Shown here piece by piece: positions 63,230 through 64,000 of a stretch of DNA of 64,000 nt. The position numbers and the translations under genes are program-made. The notes under the pieces are model-generated. The model was not told the origin of the DNA. It saw only the letters and a program-made list of their open reading frames with translations, and did not search any database. The DNA lies in NCBI RefSeq assembly GCF_009664855.1, contig NZ_CP045928.1:2883755-2947754 (forward strand). The letters run 5' to 3'. Within the stretch, counting starts at the first letter, position 1, and every line of letters starts with the position of its first letter. This stretch comes from Flavobacterium sp. SLB02 (lineage in GTDB: Bacteria > Bacteroidota > Bacteroidia > Flavobacteriales > Flavobacteriaceae).

Positions 63230-64000
63230 TTGAATACAACTATTTCAAATTCAACAATAAGTGCCTCTATAAAACATGCCGGAGCCGAATTATTTTCATT
63301 AAAAAGCAATCAAAACAAAGAGTACATCTGGGAAGGCAATCCTGATTTTTGGGGAAAGCACTCTCCTGTTCTTTTTCCTATTGTAGGAACTTTAAAAAAC
63401 AATACTTATACAATTGAAGGAAAAGAATATCAATTACCAAGACATGGTTTTGCACGTGATATGGAGTTTCAATTGATTCATAAAACCGAAAACAGTGCTA
63501 CTTTTTCGTTAGAATCGACAACAGAAACACTTACAAAATATCCTTTTGAATTTGAACTACAGCTTATTTATACACTTAAAGAAGCTTCATTACATATAGG
63601 ATATAAAGTCATTAATAAAAGTGGTAAAAAATTGCCTTTCTCTATTGGGGCTCATCCGGCAATAGCATTACCTAAAAATTTTGAAAACTATGCTTTTGAA
63701 TTCGAAAAAAAAGAAGTTTTAAAATATCATCTTTTAGAAAATGATTTAATTTCTAACAAAACAAAAGTTTTAGAAACCACTAACAATATTGTTCCTTTAA
63801 ATTATAAATTATTCGAGAACGATGCCTTGATTTTTAAAACATTAGAATCAAAATCATTAAGTATTCTTGAAAATTCAAAGCCTTATATAAAAGTTGCTTT
63901 TGAAGATTTTCCAAGCTTAGGACTTTGGACTAAAGATCAGGCGCCTTTTATCTGTGTTGAACCCTGGCTAGGTTATTCAGATACTGCTGAAAACTCTGGA
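63230..64000 (+). CDS. Aldose 1-epimerase family protein, 3' end outside the window
   Basis: 257 codons are visible with no stop, running off the right edge. Start is a TTG at 63230; a TAA lies in frame at 63200 and no ATG is between them. Seen: NEYIWEGNPDFWGKHSPVLFPIVGTL near the N-terminus, HGFARDMEFQL with the catalytic His, and SIGAHPAIALP with the second conserved His, all typical of the YihR/LacX-like galactose mutarotase branch. It interconverts anomers of aldoses or aldose phosphates. Divergent from the M1 peptidase. Confidence 0.85.
   Translation, partial: MNTTISNSTISASIKHAGAELFSLKSNQNKEYIWEGNPDFWGKHSPVLFPIVGTLKNNTYTIEGKEYQLPRHGFARDMEFQLIHKTENSATFSLESTTETLTKYPFEFELQLIYTLKEASLHIGYKVINKSGKKLPFSIGAHPAIALPKNFENYAFEFEKKEVLKYHLLENDLISNKTKVLETTNNIVPLNYKLFENDALIFKTLESKSLSILENSKPYIKVAFEDFPSLGLWTKDQAPFICVEPWLGYSDTAENSG

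Noticed and set aside
63148-63345. 65-codon frame overlapping the start of the epimerase gene
   Set aside because: Lys/Asn/Ile-rich noise in another frame; the epimerase frame shows clear family motifs.
1-64000. Search for tRNA/rRNA genes, prophage, integrases, toxin-antitoxin or defence systems
   Set aside because: Nothing recognisable was found; all the larger frames are housekeeping, envelope or metabolic genes.

Overview
The window is AT-rich (roughly one third G+C) chromosomal DNA from a member of the Bacteroidota, most likely Flavobacterium or a close relative. The signs are the Bacteroidota-type promoters (TTG, about 19 bases, TAnnTTTG), lipoproteins with acidic residues after the lipobox cysteine, a DUF6377 regulator, a bacilliredoxin of the YtxJ type, and the arginine cluster that uses an acetyl/succinyl-ornithine carbamoyltransferase. 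I see no rRNA, tRNA, CRISPR array, transposase, prophage or plasmid gene. Both window edges cut a gene: an AraC-type regulator on the left and an aldose 1-epimerase on the right.

Layout. 1-7.2 kb: AraC regulator, small exported protein, dihydrolipoyl dehydrogenase, SDR oxidoreductase, small exported proteins including a TlpA-like thioredoxin, and an ArsR regulator with an Old Yellow Enzyme reductase. 7.6-19.4 kb: membrane acyltransferase, secreted GH3 beta-glucosidase next to a DUF6377 regulator, a CHMI-like isomerase, an acyl-CoA oxidase-like flavoprotein, and an EamA exporter divergent from a MocR regulator. 19.6-27.3 kb: bestrophin-like channel, universal stress protein, two-component pair, a decayed outer-membrane protein gene, a BamA/TamA-like barrel and aspartase. 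27.6-35.9 kb: pentapeptide protein, lipoprotein, GNAT, GMP reductase, MiaE, GlyA divergent from fumarylacetoacetase, and agmatine deiminase. 36-49.2 kb: surface lipoprotein, OmpA porin, N-carbamoylputrescine amidase, DUF808 protein, a 39-residue membrane peptide, ClpB, YtxJ, a DUF2157/DUF4401-like membrane pair and a secreted pectate lyase. 49.2-60.6 kb: an arginine/proline biosynthesis cluster, read leftward: GNAT, argG, argC, argD, proA, proB, argF', argB, argE, argH. 60.8-64 kb: M1 peptidase and the epimerase.

How genes work together. The arg/pro cluster covers glutamate to arginine through N-acylated intermediates plus the first two proline steps. The residue at the acyl-specificity position of ArgF' is Ser, which points to succinylated rather than acetylated intermediates, and the leading GNAT is the best candidate for the acyl-glutamate synthase. 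Arginine-derived agmatine can be turned into putrescine by the agmatine deiminase and N-carbamoylputrescine amidase encoded 3.3 kb apart. Pectate lyase and the GH3 enzyme fit a plant-polysaccharide lifestyle.

The most unusual non-coding signal is upstream of the arg cluster: about 320 bases of leader beginning at a good promoter, containing a compact three-way-junction fold and two short hairpins with the same arms. The rest of the intergenic DNA is rich in dispersed palindromes of several families (REP-like pairs, 'ccacagatt' hairpins, AT-rich ATCGAT-type elements inside the arg operon) and one heptanucleotide tandem array.
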